Of a stretch of 26,910 bases of DNA, positions 25,375 through 26,910 are shown piece by piece (the stretch's first letter is position 1; each line of letters opens with the position of its first letter). The notes under the pieces are model-generated. The model searched no databases. It saw only the letters and a list, made by a program, of their open reading frames with translations, and had not been told where the DNA came from. The position numbers were made by a program, and so were the translations under genes. The stretch spans positions 1 through 26,910 of the forward strand of contig CBFGSB010000019.1 of the NCBI GenBank assembly GCA_965651325.1. The letters are read 5' to 3'. Source of the DNA: IDS-8 sp965651325. GTDB lineage: Bacteria; Pseudomonadota; Gammaproteobacteria; Steroidobacterales; Woeseiaceae.

Positions 25375-26910
25375 ATGACAGGTTGGTTCCACGATCTTCG
25401 TTACGCCGGGCGCGGGTTGCTGAAGAGCCCCGGCTTCACGGCCGTCGCCGTGCTGACGCTCGCGCTCGGCATCGGTGCGAATACGGCGATTTTCAGCGTC
25501 GTCGACAGCGTGCTGCTGAAGCCCCTGCCGTTCCAGCAGCCGGAGCGGCTCGTGCAGGTTTTCGAACGCACGCGGGGCGGGCTCGGCACGGCGTCGCCGC
25601 CCAATTTCACGGACTGGCGAAGCACGAGCACCGCGTTCGAGGAGATGGGGGCGTACACCGGGACGGCAGGCGCGCTGACCGGCGCCGGCGAGCCGCAGCG
25701 TGTCGCGGGTGCAGCCGTGACCGGCGGCTTCTTCCCGGTGCTTGCCGAAGCGCCGATGCTCGGGCGCGTCATTACCGATGCGGATGCCGTGATCGGGCAG
25801 GACAGGGTCGTCGTGCTGAGCCATGGCCTGTGGCAACGGCAGTTCGCCGCGGATCCCCGCATCGTCGGCAGGCCGGTGCAGCTCGACGGCGGCGACTACA
25901 CCGTCATCGGCGTGATGCCGCCCGGCTTCGAATACCCGGCAGGCGCTGCAATCTGGGTACCGCTCGCCTTCACGGAGGACGATCTCGCGACGCAGCGCGG
26001 CGCGCATTACCTCGATGTGATCGCGCGGCTCGCGCCGGGCGCTTCCGTCGAGCTGGCATCTTCGCAGTTGCGGGGCATCGCGCAGGTGCTGGAGGCGCGC
26101 TTCCCGGACACCAACACGGGTTCGAGCGCGTTCGTCCTCCCGCTGCGCGATGCGCTCGTCGGCGACGTGCGTCCGGCACTCCTGGTCCTGCTCGGCGCGG
26201 TCGGCTTCGTGCTGCTGATCGCCTGCGCCAACGTGGCAAACCTGCTGCTGGCGCGCACGGCGGCACGCAAGCGGGAGCTCGCGGTCCGCAGTGCGCTCGG
26301 CGCCGGGCGAGCGCGGCTCGCGCGGCACGTGCTCGCCGAAAGCCTCCTGCTCGCGTTGCTCGGTGGCGCGGCCGGCCTGCTGCTCGCGAATGCTGCGCTC
26401 GAGACGCTGCTTCTGTTGCCGGTCGACGGGATGCCGCGTCTTGGGAACACGGAGCTCGACCGGACGGTGCTCACATTCACCGTCACGGTGTCGATACTGA
26501 CCGGCGTATTGTTCGGCCTGCTGCCGGCGCTCCGGTCCGGCCGGGGGCGCGACCTCTCAGCGGCCCTGAAAGCGGGCGGCGGCGGCGTCGCGCACGCGCG
26601 CACCGGCGGGCGAACGCAAGGGGCGCTCGTCGTGGCCGAGATGGCGCTGGCAGTCCTGCTGCTGGCAGGCGCGGGCCTGCTGCTGAAGAGCTTCGTTGGC
26701 TTGCAGCGCGTGGATACGGGCTTCAATCCGAGCGGCGTGCTGACGTTCAACATCGCGTTGCCGCGCTCCGGTTATCCCCAGCCTGCGGATTCGCAGGCGT
26801 TCTTCGAGGAATTCAACCGGCGTATCGGCGCCTTGCCCGGGGTGGAACGCGTGGCCGGCATCTTCGGCCTGCCGCTCACGGGCTTCGATTACACGATCTC
26901 CGTCGAGCGG
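25375..26910 (+). CDS. ADOP-family ABC permease, permease 4, 3' end outside window
   Basis: The open frame runs from ATG 25375 to the last base (512 codons seen), so the C-terminal third is outside the window. It is the most canonical member: WFHDLRYAGRGLLKSPGFTA, helix VLTLALGIGANTAIFSVVDS, VLLKPLPFQQPERL, periplasmic core 1 with SHGLWQRQFAADPRIVGRPV and VIGVMPPGFEYP, FtsX part LLIACANVANLLLARTAARK and AVRSALGAGRARLARHVLAE, then the second half from about residue 420 (VVAEMALAVLLLAGAGLLLK). It closely matches the N-terminal fragment of the deletion remnant at 16067. The ribosome site is weak; translation may be coupled to permease 3, whose stop is 13 bases upstream. A five-codon ATG-started frame (25361) in between is probably not meaningful. 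Confidence 0.92.
   Translation, partial: MTGWFHDLRYAGRGLLKSPGFTAVAVLTLALGIGANTAIFSVVDSVLLKPLPFQQPERLVQVFERTRGGLGTASPPNFTDWRSTSTAFEEMGAYTGTAGALTGAGEPQRVAGAAVTGGFFPVLAEAPMLGRVITDADAVIGQDRVVVLSHGLWQRQFAADPRIVGRPVQLDGGDYTVIGVMPPGFEYPAGAAIWVPLAFTEDDLATQRGAHYLDVIARLAPGASVELASSQLRGIAQVLEARFPDTNTGSSAFVLPLRDALVGDVRPALLVLLGAVGFVLLIACANVANLLLARTAARKRELAVRSALGAGRARLARHVLAESLLLALLGGAAGLLLANAALETLLLLPVDGMPRLGNTELDRTVLTFTVTVSILTGVLFGLLPALRSGRGRDLSAALKAGGGGVAHARTGGRTQGALVVAEMALAVLLLAGAGLLLKSFVGLQRVDTGFNPSGVLTFNIALPRSGYPQPADSQAFFEEFNRRIGALPGVERVAGIFGLPLTGFDYTISVER

Noticed and set aside
25361..25378. A five-codon ATG-started frame between permeases 3 and 4
   Set aside because: It is too short and overlaps the start of permease 4; at most it passes ribosomes on.

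Overview
The window is GC-rich and densely coded, with 19 protein genes that look intact inside it or run off an edge, plus one deletion-scarred gene. There are no rRNA, tRNA, CRISPR, transposase or phage genes. Gram-negative features are a signal-peptide beta-barrel outer membrane protein, a lipobox lipoprotein and a periplasmic HlyD adaptor. Together with ada, TerC and the GC-rich codon use they suggest a proteobacterium, most likely a gammaproteobacterium. This is inference; no marker gene is present. No gene-free stretch reaches 300 bases. The longest are 13744-13974 (sigma-54 promoter region), 5727-5917 (divergent ada control region) and 4995-5165 (little recognisable).

Left part (1-5.7 kb) holds unrelated housekeeping and accessory genes: the 3' part of an RpiR-type regulator, an exported TraB/GumN-like protein, an EamA transporter, a 61-residue charged protein, an O-methyltransferase, a PEP-mutase/isocitrate-lyase family enzyme whose TTG start overlaps the end of an outer membrane barrel gene, and a secreted protein of unknown function.

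Middle part (5.8-13.7 kb) starts with a two-gene alkylation-repair operon: ada and a 2-oxoglutarate/Fe(II) oxygenase joined by an ATGA overlap, with a candidate Ada box upstream. An APC amino-acid permease, a TerC membrane protein, a YkvI-type membrane protein and an M1 metallopeptidase lipoprotein follow.

Right part (13.9 kb to the end) is the most distinctive. It has a HlyD/MacA-like adaptor, a MacB/LolD-type ATPase and a run of MacB/FtsX-type permeases of the duplicated roughly 800-residue kind (ADOP family). Three are complete, one runs off the window, and one directly after the ATPase has been reduced to its first ~53 and last ~9 codons. A near-consensus sigma-54 promoter lies just before the adaptor. 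A LigB-type ATP-dependent DNA ligase, resembling the mycobacterial enzyme, is inserted in the opposite orientation between two permeases.

Likely cooperation: adaptor, ATPase and permeases form a sigma-54-controlled export or envelope-stress system with several alternative permeases. Ada and the oxygenase form an alkylation-response unit. No link between these two groups is visible.
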